A stretch of 64,000 bases of DNA from Ceratotherium simum simum (GCF_000283155.1 NW_004454267.1:1785956-1849955), one strand, 5' to 3'. Shown: positions 1 through 10,554, numbered from the stretch's first letter. Notes: generated by a model not told the origin, from the letters alone. Numbers and translations are program-made.

Positions 1-230
1 CTGGGGGGCGGTGATTTCGCCCCCCCACCCAGGGACATTTGGAAATGTCGGGAGACATTTTTAGTTTTCACACCTGGGGGAGGTGGGGTGGGGTGCTACT
101 GGTATCTAGTATGTAGAGGCCAGGGATGCTGCTAAACTTCCTACAACGTCCAGGACAGCCCCTTCCCCTCACACAACAAAGAACGATCCAGATCAAAATG
201 TGAATAGCATTGCAAAGTGGACAAAACCTG
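1..230 (+). mobile_element. MER20 hAT-Charlie element, cut by window edge
   Basis: Non-autonomous DNA transposon remnant. The internal MER20 landmarks are present in order: GGGACATTTGGAAATGTC, GAGACATTTTTAG, GGTGCTACTGGTATCTAGT, and GCCAGGGATGCTGCTAAAC, followed by a decayed terminal repeat near 230. The left terminal repeat lies outside the window. It is the first of seven MER20 copies here. MER20 is eutherian-wide and has been reported as a source of regulatory sequence in endometrial cells; whether this copy is active cannot be read from the sequence. Confidence 0.9.
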
Positions 231-540
231 CTTTAAAAGTTGCTGTGCCAAGTCCCTGAGGCTGTGAAATATGGGGCCCGGCCCAGCACCAGGCCCAGGA
301 CAGGCCCAGAGGAAAGGGAGCTCCCGCCCTTCTCTTCAGAACCCTTCCTCCTGACCGTCCCACTCCCCACCCACCTCCCTGGAAGGTGAGGGCAGGGCTC
401 TCCTAGAACAGTCGCTTCTCCCTGCCTTCCTCTAAGGTGGTTTGCGTGCAGAGAAACCCGAAGCTCTATCTGCATCCTCACAGGCTGCTTCAGTCCTAAG
501 ACACCCGCCCACACTCCTGCTCACCAAAGATCCCCCCAGT
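231..540. other. Single-copy DNA, nothing recognised
   Basis: GC-rich sequence with no repeat signature and no convincing splice sites that I can name. The reverse-strand frame across it looks like chance coding of C-rich DNA. Confidence 0.5.
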
Positions 541-544
541 CCCT

Positions 545-690
545 AGCTTCTCTCCCACTTCCCAGGCATGTGACCTTGAATAAGATCCTTCTGTTATCCA
601 AGCGTCACTTTCAACGTTGCCAAGAGGATTAGAAATCAGTCTCCTTCCCAGTCCCTGGCACATAGTAGATGCTCAATAAATTATCTCCTC
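545..690 (+). mobile_element. Diverged MIR or L2 3' fragment
   Basis: The right end matches the shared tail of MIR/L2 SINE-LINE elements (CCCTGGCACATAGTAGATGC then TCAATAAAT). The left part has a TGTGACCTTGAATAAGATCC stretch like the MIR core. It is strongly decayed. Confidence 0.6.
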
Positions 691-1192
691 TAATTGTCAT
701 GAGGATCAGGAGTAAACCACGAAGAGTGGTTTTTGTGGCAGAAAGAAAGCCAGCACATATTTCCTGCCTTTCCAAGGCCAGTAACGTCCTGGCACAAGGG
801 GATCCATCAATACATCTTTCATAAGGGCTTCTCTGCACAGGGAGGTGGAAAATCTTCCCAACTCCCGCCCGTTTGTAACTTTGCCCTGAATAAAAGAAGG
901 GATTGATCGGGGCTTGGACGGCTTCCATGCCCAGGGGCCTTCCTGCGCCCTAGGAGGCAGAGTCTATGGCACTAGGCTATGGCACAGGGCCTAGTACCAT
1001 AGCTGATACTGAAGAAATCTTGGTGGATGGAGGCAAAGGATCAACAGATGCATGCAAATGTGAATGACAAGAAGAAATGAAGGTTCGTGGAAAAGCAAAT
1101 GTCTACCACGAGCCTAGCATGCAAAGAGAGCTGAGAAGTTATTTGCCCAATGGAGAGGAGGGGAGAAGGGAGCTCAGAGAAGATCAAGGGTC
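691..1192. other. Mostly unannotated; short L2-like tail near 985-1030
   Basis: A decayed L2 3' end is plausible at about 985-1030 (AGGGCCTAGTACCATAGCTG, then GATACTGAAGAAATCTTGG). Otherwise nothing is recognised. Confidence 0.4.
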
Positions 1193-1406
1193 TACAACCT
1201 CAGCATCACTGACATTGGGGCCAGATGGCTCCTTGCTGTGGGGGCTGTCCTGTGCATTGTAGGGTGTTTAGCAGCATCCCTGGCTTCTACCCACTGGATA
1301 CCAGTAGCATCCCTCCCTCTCCATCCCAGTTGTGACAACCAAAAATGTCTCTGGACATCGCCAAGTGTCCCCTGGGTGCACAATTGCCTCTGGTTGAGAA
1401 CCACTG
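1193..1406 (-). mobile_element. MER20 hAT-Charlie element
   Basis: Reverse-orientation MER20, essentially full length (about 214 bp). It opens with ACCTCAGCATCACTGACATT, contains CATTGTAGGGTGTTTAGCAG and TTGTGACAACCAAAAATGTC, and ends in the terminal repeat GGTTGAGAACCACTG. No clean 8-bp target duplication is visible. Confidence 0.93.
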
Positions 1407-2194
1407 GTCTGAAAGTCTCTGACAAATACTCACTCACTCAGCAAATACTTGTTGGAAGAAGGCAGGGATGGAGGCGTGAGGGGACAAGGCTGACCCGCCG
1501 CCCTGGCTTGCCTTGGCTGCTTCGCCTGGCTCTCACTCATGATGAAGGAGTAGGAGAGAGGCTGTCCGCAGGCAGACGCCAGCTAGGTTTCTCTGAAACA
1601 GACGGCTGCTGCTAAAACGTACTGTTTGTGCTCTGCCTCGTTAGGAGGGCAACTTTTCTGAACCTATTTCCCCAGCCCTGAAGATTTCATGTGGATATCG
1701 CAGTAAACGTCCATGCCACTCCACCTGCCTCTAATTCCTCTTCCTTCAAACGATTCTTTGGAAGCCCTTCTCGTCCCCGATGGTTTAAAGTTCTTTTGTG
1801 GATGACCCACCGCAGTTAAGAAGAGTCAGAGGTATGGAGTTAGTTGTGTGTTTGTGATTTGGGCTTAGAGGTGGAACAACGCATGCCTCTCTCTAGCGTC
1901 TGAACGTAACCTTTTCATGACGCTGAGGGAGCTACGTAGGGAGGGAGTAAAATGCAGAGGTCACAGGTGCACAGGTGGAGGGGCTGCTGGGAACAGGGGT
2001 GGCAGGAAAGGGAGGTCACGTGAATTCAAAGGCAGCTGCACCTGGAGGCTGGGGGCAGGAGCACATCACCCCTACAAAGATGGAATCAGATGGAAACTTC
2101 TAGAACCTGCCTTAAGGAATGAACTGCAACTGAGCTGAATTACCAGACGCTTCCTTAACATGTTCCTCTTCCTCACATCCCAGCTCCAATCCTT
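1407..2194. other. Unannotated single-copy DNA
   Basis: A short L2-like piece may lie at 1428-1455 (CTCACTCAGCAAATACTTGT). The rest shows no repeat family or gene signature that I recognise. Confidence 0.45.
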
Positions 2195-2840
2195 TGCCAA
2201 GTCCTAAGGGTCCCTTGGGTCCATCCACTTCTCTCCGGCTCGACCATCGCCTGTACCTAGACAAGAGCAGCAGACTCCTATATAGATCCCCCTGTTTTTA
2301 CCTTGCCCACCCATTCACCCCTTCTCCAACCAGCAGCCAGAGTGATCCTCTGAGAAGGCAAACCAGATACTACTCCTTTGCTTAAAATCCTTCCATTTCT
2401 TCCTATTTTTCTTAGGACAAAGATGGAATTCTCACTGCAGCCTGCAAGGCCCGCTGCCTGCCCACCCCTCACTTTTCCCCCGCCCTCTCTCTTGCTTCTT
2501 AGCTTTCTCTCCAGTCTTGACCAGGTTCCCACTCAGACCAGGACCTTTGCACATGCTGCTTCCTCTTCCTACAATAATCCTTATCCAGACTACACTTTTT
2601 CATTTCAGCTTAAATGTCCCTTCCCCAGGGAAACTCTGCTGACCCTCCCCAGCCACGTGCCGCAGCCAAACAGTCTCAGAACATTGAGCTTATCACAGTC
2701 TGGCTCGGTGACTGGCATCCGTCCCCACCAGATGATGACACTGCCCGAGGGCAGGGCCCACATCTGTTTTGCCCACGAATGGGCTTTGTTCCTACTCAGT
2801 TCAGTAACCGTTTGTGGAATGAATAAACGCATGAATGGGG
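2195..2840 (+). mobile_element. L2 LINE, long 3' fragment
   Basis: Follows the L2 3' region in order: AGCAGCCAGAGTGATCCTCT, GACCTTTGCACATGCTGC, TTTCAGCTTAAATGTCCCTT, GAGGGCAGGGCCCACATCTG, and a final GTGGAATGAATAAACGCATG tail. About 640 bp of an ancient, immobile LINE2. The small open frames inside it (2378-2872) are non-functional. Confidence 0.9.
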
Positions 2841-3198
2841 AGGAGGAAGACAGAGGCCTGCTCCAAGTGTAAAAGAGTGTCCCTTTCAGGGGTCATGTCC
2901 CATGGCTCCATTCCCAGAAACCATTCGGATAAAAAAGGCAGCAGGGAAGACTTGGCATCTGCCCTGCCTGGGAGGAACAGGTGGGCTGCCTCTTTCCCTC
3001 CACCCTACAAGCTTCCCTGGTCCAGCCCCAGCTGGAAGAAGAGGGGTCCTCCTTCCCCCCGTCCCCCAGGAGAAAAACAGCTCTTCAGTCCAGGTTAATC
3101 AGCCCCTGCAAATCCACTCGTTGTTTCAACAATGACAGCAAATCGCCAAGCTCCTCCTGCCCTGGCAGCGTACGGGAGATATGCGCCCTGGCCCCAGG
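2841..3198. other. Unannotated single-copy DNA
   Basis: C-rich DNA with no identified repeat or exon signature. Confidence 0.4.
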
Positions 3199-3199
3199 G

Positions 3200-3360
3200 A
3201 GCCCAGCGCAGCAGCATCACCCGGGGGCTTGTTGGAAATGCAGACTCCCAGGCCCCCCCCCAGTAATGCCCCCCCCACCCCGGACCTGCTGGATCAGAAG
3301 CCACCTGTGAACAAGATCCCAGGTGATCTGTGAATGTGGAAAGTGCTGGGCAAGAGCAGG
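3200..3360 (-). mobile_element. MER5A-type hAT-Charlie fragment
   Basis: Reads as MER5A in reverse: GCAGCATCACCCGGGGGC, TTGTTGGAAATGCAGACTCC, GACCTGCTGGATCAGAAGCC, AACAAGATCCCAGGTGATCT. It directly abuts a second MER5A in the opposite orientation. Confidence 0.85.
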
Positions 3361-3363
3361 CTC

Positions 3364-3530
3364 ATCAAACCACCTGCAGGGTTGGTTAAACTGCTGCTGG
3401 CCAGACTCCACCCTGCCCCACCCTGCCCCACCCCTGGCTGCTGACTCAGGAGGTCTGGGGTGTGGCAGGACAATGTGCATTTCTCTCCTGTTCGTGCCGA
3501 TGTTGCTAGTCCCACAACCACTGCTTTACC
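3364..3530 (+). mobile_element. MER5A-type hAT-Charlie fragment
   Basis: Forward MER5A: GACTCAGGAGGTCTGGGGTG, ATGTGCATTTCTC, GATGTTGCTAGTCCC and a terminal ACAACCACTGC. A short CCACCCTGCCCC duplication lies in the middle. With 3200-3360 it forms an inverted pair. Confidence 0.8.
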
Positions 3531-3544
3531 GCCTTATGGGGGTC

Positions 3545-3720
3545 CAGGTGGAGCTCAGAGGGGCCCAGGAAGGCGTTCCAGAAGAGGCAAGATGTGAGCC
3601 GGAAGGATGAACAGCAGCTTGCCAAGAAACAAGGGTAGGGGGGCATTTTAGACAGAGGGCACTGCGTGAGCAAAGCTAAGCAGCATCAAGCAAGGCGAGC
3701 TCAGGAGATGTCACTCATTA
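3545..3720 (-). mobile_element. L2 LINE fragment, reverse
   Basis: Reverse complement of the L2 region before the 3' tail: GGAAGGCGTTCCAGAAGAGG, GATGTGAGCCGGAAGGATGA, then CAGAGGGCACTGCGTGAGCA. Confidence 0.75.
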
Positions 3721-3734
3721 GCTGTGCCTGGAGC

Positions 3735-4415
3735 TCAGGCTAGAGGGGAGGGTGGCAGGGGGAGGGGAAGGGGNNNNNNNNNNNNNNNNNNNNNNNNNNN
3801 NNNNNNNNNNNNNNNNNNNNNNNNNNNNNNNNNNNNNNNNNNNNNNNNNNNNNNNNNNNNNNNNNNNNNNNNNNNNNNNNNNNNNNNNNNNNNNNNNNNN
3901 NNNNNNNNNNNNNNNNNNNNNNNNNNNNNNNNNNNNNNNNNNNNNNNNNNNNNNNNNNNNNNNNNNNNNNNNNNNNNNNNNNNNNNNNNNNNNNNNNNNN
4001 NNNNNNNNNNNNNNNNNNNNNNNNNNNNNNNNNNNNNNNNNNNNNNNNNNNNNNNNNNNNNNNNNNNNNNNNNNNNNNNNNNNNNNNNNNNNNNNNNNNN
4101 NNNNNNNNNNNNNNNNNNNNNNNNNNNNNNNNNNNNNNNNNNNNNNNNNNNNNNNNNNNNNNNNNNNNNNNNNNNNNNNNNNNNNNNNNNNNNNNNNNNN
4201 NNNNNNNNNNNNNNNNNNNNNNNNNNNNNNNNNNNNNNNNNNNNNNNNNNNNNNNNNNNNNNNNNNNNNNNNNNNNNNNNNNNNNNNNNNNNNNNNNNNN
4301 NNNNNNNNNNNNNNNNNNNNNNNNNNNNNNNNNNNNNNNNNNNNNNNNNNNNNNNGGGAGGGGAGGACCAGGGAAGGCGGGTGGAGGAGAGGAGGGGGGA
4401 GGGGAGGGGAGGAGA
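3735..4415 (+). repeat. GGGGA-rich polypurine tract around an assembly gap
   Basis: Both gap edges are runs of GGGGA/GGGGAGG (3735-3773 and 4356-4415). The N run is 3774-4355, 582 bases. The gap probably hides a longer G-rich tandem repeat that could not be assembled. Open frames spanning the N block are artefacts. Confidence 0.85.
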
Positions 4416-4528
4416 GGCAGCCTGCAGGTCACAGAAGCTCTGCTTCCTCCTAACCTGCAAGGTCTCTCGTGGCACAGCAGCGTGAAGGCTGGAATAAAAC
4501 ATCCTCAAATTCCCCTCCTCCTCCTCCT

Positions 4529-4610
4529 CATAGCTGATACTCACGTAGCGCTTACCACGCATCAGGCCTTGTCTTAAGGCCTTACATACATTAACGCTGT
4601 TTTCTTTCTT
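4529..4610 (-). mobile_element. MIR SINE fragment, reverse
   Basis: TAGCTGATACTCACGTAGCG, CTTACCACGCATCAGGCCTT, CCTTACATACATTAACGC match the reverse 3' half of MIR. The remainder may continue at 5060-5225 beyond an inserted element. Confidence 0.75.
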
Positions 4611-4614
4611 TGTC

Positions 4615-5050
4615 AACTCTTTTAAAGAAATAATTACAGACTCACAGGAAGTTGCCAAGGTAATACAGAGTTCTGTGTTCCTTCGCCCAGCTTCCCCCAG
4701 TGGTGACATCTTATGTAACTGCAGTGCAATATTCTTTTCTTTTTTGAGGAAGATTGGCCCTACGCTAACATCTGTGGCCAACCTTCTTTTTCCTCCCCAA
4801 AGCCCTGGTACGTAGTTGTGTATCGCAGATGTAGAGCTGTAGCTCTTCTATGTGGGACGCCGCCACAGCACGGCTTGACCAGCGGTGCATAGGTCCGCGC
4901 CCAGGATCCAAACCAGCGAACCCCAGGCCGCTGAAGCAGAACACACGAACTTAACCGCTGCGCCACCAGGCCGGCCCCTTGCAGTGCAATATTAAAGCCA
5001 GACCATTAACATCGCTACCAGACTGTTAACTAGACCACAGGCCTGAATTG
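4615..5050. mobile_element. Old interspersed repeat (L1-like) interrupted by an ERE
   Basis: 4615-4733 resembles a recurrent L1-associated segment (AATTACAGACTCACAGGAAG, CAGCTTCCCCCAGTGGTGAC). It resumes after the ERE at 4994 with AAAGCCAGACCATTAACATC. The family is uncertain. Confidence 0.5.
4734..4979 (-). mobile_element. ERE tRNA-derived SINE with perfect 14-bp target duplication
   Basis: Reverse-oriented perissodactyl SINE ending in GCGCCACCAGGCCGGCCCC (its head). The tail side begins TTGAGGAAGATTGGCCCT, giving one copy of the 3' GATGTTAGCTCAGGGC-type module. It is flanked by TGCAGTGCAATATT at 4720-4733 and 4980-4993. Divergence is moderate, so this is one of the older copies. Confidence 0.95.
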
Positions 5051-5059
5051 GTTTTCACG

Positions 5060-5225
5060 TTTTCCGTGCACTCGCATGTGTGTTACTGTTTAGTCCTCAC
5101 GACAAGCCTCTTATTAACCCATTTTGCAGATGAGGAAACTGAAGCACAGGGAGAATAGAGGACTGGCACAAGGAGGGGCAGGGGGCAGAAACTGAACTCC
5201 GGAAGTCTGGCTCAAAGCCACCACT
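5060..5225 (-). mobile_element. MIR SINE fragment, reverse
   Basis: TTTAGTCCTCACGACAAGCC, CCCATTTTGCAGATGAGGAA and ACTGAAGCACAGGGAG are the reverse MIR core. Either a continuation of 4529-4610 or a separate MIR. Confidence 0.85.
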
Positions 5226-6150
5226 CAGTCTTGTGGCTTCAAGCCATTCCTCATTGTTGCTTTTCTGGCAAGTTCTGGTATTTATGCAAACTCTCGTGGA
5301 TCGGGGACATTTCTGGGGATATCCACATCTGAAAAGGGCTGCTGGGTGCCAAATGGAGGCTCGAGGCCCCTCCTAAAGGACCGGGTCCTCTGGGAAAAAG
5401 CCCCACTGGCAGGGAGCTGGGGAGAGAGCAGTGGCCACAGATGCCCTGTCAGCTCCTGGCAGCCTCGTTCCCTGCTCAAAGGCGCCCCTGTCCACTGGGT
5501 CTGCCCCCAGTACCTGGTCTGCTGATGGCCGCAGGGCTGTCCTGGGCTGTCTGCCTACATCAGGACCAGACAGAAATCTGCTGTTCCCCGGCCCTGCTCC
5601 TGCCCTGGCGCCTGGAAACCCACAGAGGCCTGCTTGTGAGGGCAGGAAGCAGGAGGCTGGGCTCCTCTTGGCCCCTGGCTGCTGGGGCTGGGCTGGGGGT
5701 GGACGGGAGCGGGGAGAGAGGACACAGTGAGGCCTTACACCACCAAACAAGGCCTCCCTCACGAATGCGGCCTCCAGCCACCGCCTCAGTGGCCAGCAAC
5801 CTACCAGACAAGGCCCCCCTTTTGCTACCGACTTTTATGCGTGTGGGGCTCCTTGGAAGGGACCTCCCCTGTGCTTACAAATATGTAAAGATGATCTCTG
5901 CATGTGGACAGGGACTGCTCAGACCCACGCACACGGCTTGACTTGTGGCCAGATCGGTGGGGCTGTGGGTGAATTCCTTCCTTCTTCACCGTGGCATTCC
6001 GTTAATGGTGCTATAATACCGTCTGTGTAGTCAGGCAAAAAAGGTTTCCTTTCATTAGGGAAAAACAAATTCAAACCGTGAAAAAAAAAAGTTTAAAAAA
6101 ATCCACTATGGCGTTGGGAGCAATTTTGCCTGGATGTGCAACAACAGCTG
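5226..6150. other. Unannotated; GC-rich single-copy DNA
   Basis: 5400-5800 is GC-rich and has open frames of 99-166 codons on both strands (for example 5441-5941). The frames overlap in several registers, the composition is C/G-driven, and I recognise no protein family. Short A-runs occur near 6080-6100. Confidence 0.45.
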
Positions 6151-6235
6151 TCAGGGACTGATAAAGAACCTCAGTTCTTAACCTCTTCAAGCCTCAGTTT
6201 CCTCAACTGGAAAGTGTGGGTTAGGCCGGAAGGAT
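6150..6235 (+). mobile_element. Probable MIR fragment
   Basis: CTTAACCTCTTCAAGCCTCA then GTTTCCTCAACTGGAAAGTG matches the MIR core in forward orientation. It is short. Confidence 0.55.
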
Positions 6236-7295
6236 CCACCCCGAACTCTTAACCCACAGAGCCCTGTATGGGAGAGAGTGGGATCGAGGGGGCAGAGTTA
6301 AGGGGAGTCTTTTACTTATGTTCTGTCCAGAGATTCAAAACGCAGCCTTGGACATCAATGAGTTGATCATCAAAGGCCGCCATCAACGGGTCACGGTCAC
6401 TAATTATAAGTGAGCCCCCTCTGGGAGGGTCGGGAGCACTGGACAGGGCTTGTCCAGCCTCAAGAACATTCAAACCCAATTGTTTTAAAACATTCTGCAG
6501 GTCATGCCAAACTGGTGGGCTCCCCAGTGACTAGTTTTGACTTCTAAAGTCAACCCTTGACCAGGAATTATTTCAGGAGCCCTCTGAAATCCTTGGATCT
6601 GGAGATTCTGGAGACAGTTCTGAAGCGACAGGCCCTCAGGTGATGAACTGTGGTCCAGGAGTGTTCACACGGCTCCCCACTCTCTGGCCAGGAGCTCGAC
6701 GGGGCTCTCACCCCAGAAGCCTTGCAGGTCCATCCACCACCCACACACTAGCTCCCTTGGGTGCCACAGAGAAGGAAGAAAAGTGCATCATCAGCCCACC
6801 CCAGCTGCATGTGGCTGTCAAAGTCATTTTTAGAGCCCCCCTATAAACCACTAGATTCTAGATCTCAGAATGTGCATTACAAGTTCCCCTTAGAGGGCAG
6901 AAGCTCCCTGCTTTCCCCATCCACTGCTTCTCCGTGAAGGGCACTGATACATCTGTTCTCCCAAAGAACTCATACTAGGAGGGGAAATGGACAAACAATT
7001 AGCTGAGAGCGGCATGTGAAACCAAATTACAATTTATACCCTCCAATTCCATAAAATGAAGGTCTACCATGAGAGACACAGAAGCCAGAAAACCACTAGA
7101 GATAGAAAATCAATAACCATGGTGAGGGAGGGAAAACTTGACAAACTGAAGCTAACAGAATGAGTCCAACTGACACTAGATGAAGCTCTGAGCTTCCTGG
7201 TGGCCAAAGCAAAACGAGATGCATTGTATTACATAACTCATAATCTGACACCTAGGAGCTTAGCCAGAGAAAAGAGAAAAGCTGCATCATGGTGC
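6236..7295. other. Unannotated single-copy DNA
   Basis: About 1.06 kb without a recognised repeat, exon or regulatory signature. Confidence 0.4.
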
Positions 7296-7299
7296 AATG

Positions 7300-7505
7300 T
7301 TCCTGGCAGGTAGGAGTGAGGGGGCGGCAGTAGGTAATAAAGTCCAGAGGTGAGTGGCATCTGGGCCAAGCTTGAGCCTTTGGCTTATACTCCAAGTGGC
7401 ATGAGGAGCCACTGGTCAGCGTGTGCAGAGGCATGACCACATCTGACTCATGATTTAAAGAACAGCTCTGGCAGCTGTGCTGAGAATAGCCTGCTAGGGG
7501 GCAAA
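7300..7505 (-). mobile_element. L2 LINE fragment, reverse
   Basis: Reverse L2: GGCATGAGGAGCCACTGGTC, GCATGACCACATCTGACTCA, AAGAACAGCTCTGGCAGCTG, TGTGCTGAGAATAGCCTGCT. It lies head-on against a forward L2 that starts about 25 bp away and covers part of the same L2 region. Confidence 0.82.
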
Positions 7506-7529
7506 CAGAGAAGGAGAGAGGCAGATGTG

Positions 7530-8035
7530 GAGGCTACCGCCAAATGCCAGCCACGAGATGGTGCAAGCCCTTAGAACAAAACCCAGGCTACCTCCCAGGA
7601 CCTACAAGGCTCGGCATGCTCTGAACCTGCCTCTCCATTCAACCCAAACTCACGCCTCTTTCCCTCCCTCCAGCTACCCTGATCTCCGCCATTTCTTGTT
7701 CTGCACATGTGTCACCTTGGGCATCTGCACATCCTGTTCTCCCCCACCCTCCTCGTTTGCATCTCAGCTTAAATGTCAGCCCCCCGAGAGCCCCTTCCCA
7801 AGCCCCTATCACATGGAGGACCCCCTCAATGCCAGGCTCTTCTGCTGCTTTCCCAGCACCCGGTCCCAGCGGATCGTTATCGTATCTCTGTTTACTTATC
7901 GCTGGTTGGCCGTGGCCCCTCTCCACCAGGGTGTCTAGTATTCCGTGAAGACAGAGATACGTCTTCCACTGCATTTCCTCCAGCACCGTGGCCCAGAGCC
8001 ACACACATCACAGGTGCTTCATAAACTGGTGACTC
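7530..8035 (+). mobile_element. L2 LINE 3' fragment
   Basis: ACCTACAAGGCTCGGCATGC, CATCTCAGCTTAAATGTCAG and a diverged tail (ACACATCACAGGTGCTTCAT) follow the L2 3' order. Open frames inside it are chance. Confidence 0.85.
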
Positions 8036-8057
8036 AGTGACCTCCAGGAGGTAGACA

Positions 8058-8155
8058 CAGAATGATTTCCAGGTTAGGAAATGGAAGCTTAGAGACGTCA
8101 GGCCACCTATTGGTGGATCCTGGGTCTGACTCCAAGGCCAGGGCCCTTGACCTTA
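8058..8155 (-). mobile_element. MIR fragment, reverse
   Basis: GGTTAGGAAATGGAAGCTTA, GATCCTGGGTCTGACTCCAA, GGCCAGGGCCCTTGACC fit the reverse MIR 5' half. Confidence 0.6.
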
Positions 8156-9030
8156 CATCCAGTTACTCTGGACTCAAATCAGAAGATCGTGCCCTGATCT
8201 TACTCTGCAAGGTTCTTACCGTTGGATTAACCCAAGATCTTTATGCCTTGACACAGGGCCAACGAGAATGTGATGACGATCTGCAAAGCTCCCGGAAGAT
8301 GCCAGTAGACGGTTAGAAAGTTGCAGCTGTACCTCCGTCAGGCCCAGGAGAGTGCGAGGGCAAAGGGGGATCAGGCGAGATCCCACCTAGCTGGTTGGCC
8401 TTCCTGCCACCATGTTCCACTGCTTGCAACACATACAGCTTGCCTCCCTGAGGCACACAGCTTTGAGCTGATCAATTTTCGAGGCTGTGCTAACCAAACA
8501 GCGGAATCCACAGGAAATTAAGCTTATTGACTCAGTCTTTGGAAAGCACATGGAGAAGAGATATTTACACATGTCATCGGGGCCCGGGGGACTGGAGGGT
8601 GTTGGCAGCGAGTATTTACTGAGTTTCAAATGACAGCTGGGGGCGGGAGTGGGGGACCTGGCCACCCTGCCTCCCCACTCCATGCAGATTTCTGAGTCAG
8701 GGTCCCATCTCCTTAGGCCCTGGTTTACCTCCACTTGGCTGCCTTGGATAGGGGAAGGATTGGGCTAAAGCTAATTTTCCGCAGAAGCTGGTATCTGAAA
8801 GAACTGACTCGTAAACCCCAGGCGGACTTAATGGGGCTCTCATCACTGGCAGCGATGAACTGCGATGTGATTCCATTTCTAGGCGTTTGCCTCGTGCCAT
8901 CTCTTCATGGTTCCTTGAGCTATAACTTCTCCTCGGGTCATTTATGACGGGAGAGGGGAAAGGCAACCTTTGAGATTCATGACGATTCATCAGAGGCCTG
9001 GGAAAGGAATGCCCAAATAAAAAGTAACTG
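8156..9030. other. Unannotated single-copy DNA
   Basis: No recognised element. An AT-richer stretch around 8480-8640 contains ATCAATTTTCGAGG and GAAATTAAGCTTATTGAC, but I cannot assign it. Confidence 0.4.
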
Positions 9031-9035
9031 TAAGT

Positions 9036-9128
9036 AAATAACGACATCAACAGCTGATATTTATGGGACCTGGCACACGCATCAGGCACGGAAGGGATAT
9101 TTACATGCAGTATCTCATTAACCTCATG
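9036..9128 (-). mobile_element. MIR fragment, reverse
   Basis: CAACAGCTGATATTTATGGG, ATCAGGCACGGAAGGGATAT, TTTACATGCAGTATCTCATT match the reverse MIR 3' half. It stops abruptly against the following L2. Confidence 0.75.
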
Positions 9129-9132
9129 TGTT

Positions 9133-9605
9133 CTTTTACAATTAGAATCAAATCCAAGCTCCGTATCCTGGCCTATGAGGCCCTAAAGGATCTGGCGACT
9201 GTCTACCTCCATAAGATCCTCTCTCCTCTCCTCACTTATCACTAGTTTCAACCACCAGGCCAAGCTCATTCCTGCCTCAGGATATTTGCACATGCCACTC
9301 CTCTGTATGGAGCACTCTTCTCTACATCCTTGAATATCTGTGTGGCTTATTCTCATCATTCGAAGCTGTGCTCAAATATCACCTAGCCCACACCAGCCAT
9401 TATCCATCTCATCACTCTGTTTAATCTTTTTCATTGCTCCTTTCCACTTCCTCAAAGTTTTCTTATTTATGTCTGTGCTTAGGTGTTTATAGTCTGTTTC
9501 TTCTCGCTGGGCTCCATGAAGTCAGGGACCTTGGATTCCCAGTATGACCGATGCCTGGAGCGATGCCAGCACATAGCAGAGCCTGAATCAATACTGGAGG
9601 AAGGA
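9133..9605 (+). mobile_element. L2 LINE 3' fragment
   Basis: ATCAAATCCAAGCTCCGTAT, GGCCTATGAGGCCCTAAAGG, CTGCCTCAGGATATTTGCAC, GGGCTCCATGAAGTCAGGGA, and a diverged tail near 9560-9605. Confidence 0.9.
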
Positions 9606-9627
9606 AGGAAGGGGGACCTGGGAGCTG

Positions 9628-9692
9628 GCACCTGGGTTTAGTTGATCTCACTCCAAAGCCTGGGTTCCTAACCACTGGGCTACATGGCCTGA
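9628..9692 (-). mobile_element. MIR fragment, reverse
   Basis: CACTCCAAAGCCTGGGTTCC then TAACCACTGGGCTACATGG matches the reverse MIR 5' end. Confidence 0.55.
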
Positions 9693-10084
9693 GGACAGGA
9701 CACCCTGCTGAGTCAGCTGGATTTCCAAAGATACCACCAGCCCCTGGCTTTTGTGGGGACGGGTAAATTTTGCCACAAGGCTGAGGTTTCATTTATTTAT
9801 TTTGTTTTGTAAACCACTTGGCTCCTCCACCAATGCTTCCCCAAGGTGCAGGGTGGGGGGCCTGGCTTGGTTCTCTAGCTACGGGGCTGTTTCCTGCATG
9901 CTGGGATCAAGTCGGAGCCTCAGCAAAAGGCACTGTCATGCAACACGGGCGTCAGTTACGCAGATCCACAGCGCTACCGCAAGTCGGAACCCGGCCCCCT
10001 GAGTTCATTAATTGATTCTACAAATGTACACACTGAACTTCCAGGCGCTTCGGACAACGCAGACACACAGCAGAAAGGCGCAGC
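9693..10084. other. Unannotated single-copy DNA
   Basis: No recognised repeat; a short T-rich run lies at 9789-9811. Confidence 0.4.
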
Positions 10085-10325
10085 GTAAGAAAGCATGGGC
10101 TGTGTCGTCAGGCAGCAGGAGGTCCGCCGGGGCTCCGCTTCACTCTTGCTGGGTGAGCTTGACAGAGCTGGCCCCACTTTCTGGGCCTCGGTTTTCACAC
10201 ACGTAAAATGGGGATAATGACTGTCCATCTCCTGTAAAGGGCTTACTTTCAATGCCACATCAAGAGGTGAAAAATATCCTTTACAGAGCCTGGCACTTTA
10301 CAGGCAGCTGATAAGCGGCTATCAA
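10085..10325 (+). mobile_element. MIR SINE
   Basis: CACTCTTGCTGGGTGAGCTT, TCTGGGCCTCGGTTTTCACA, GTAAAATGGGGATAATGACT and a tail GAGCCTGGCACTTTACAGGC follow the forward MIR order. An L2-like reverse end (ATTTATTAAAGGCCTACTAT) abuts at 10326-10400. Confidence 0.85.
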
Positions 10326-10554
10326 AGATTTATTAAAGGCCTACTATGTTCAAGGCGCAGTGGGTACCGCGCCCGAGTTTTCTCTACCTCTTAGATGCTA
10401 GAAGCATAACAGGAGAGCCCTGTCTCAATTGTATTTCCCAAACCCCACATCAGAACACGGAGGCTGATCATCGAGCAGAGTGTGAAATAGGGGCTATTCT
10501 AGAACATTCCATGTCAAAGCCACACAGCCTGGATTTGAATTTTCCCTGGGGAAA

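Noticed and set aside
2378..2872. Forward frame of 164 codons
   Set aside because: It lies wholly in an L2 3' region and is a chance frame.
3724..4781. Long open frames across the N run
   Set aside because: They are open only because N codons were not read as stops.
5400..5950. Possible GC-rich exon or CpG island
   Set aside because: CpG density is modest, frames overlap on both strands, and no splice-site pair or family match was seen.
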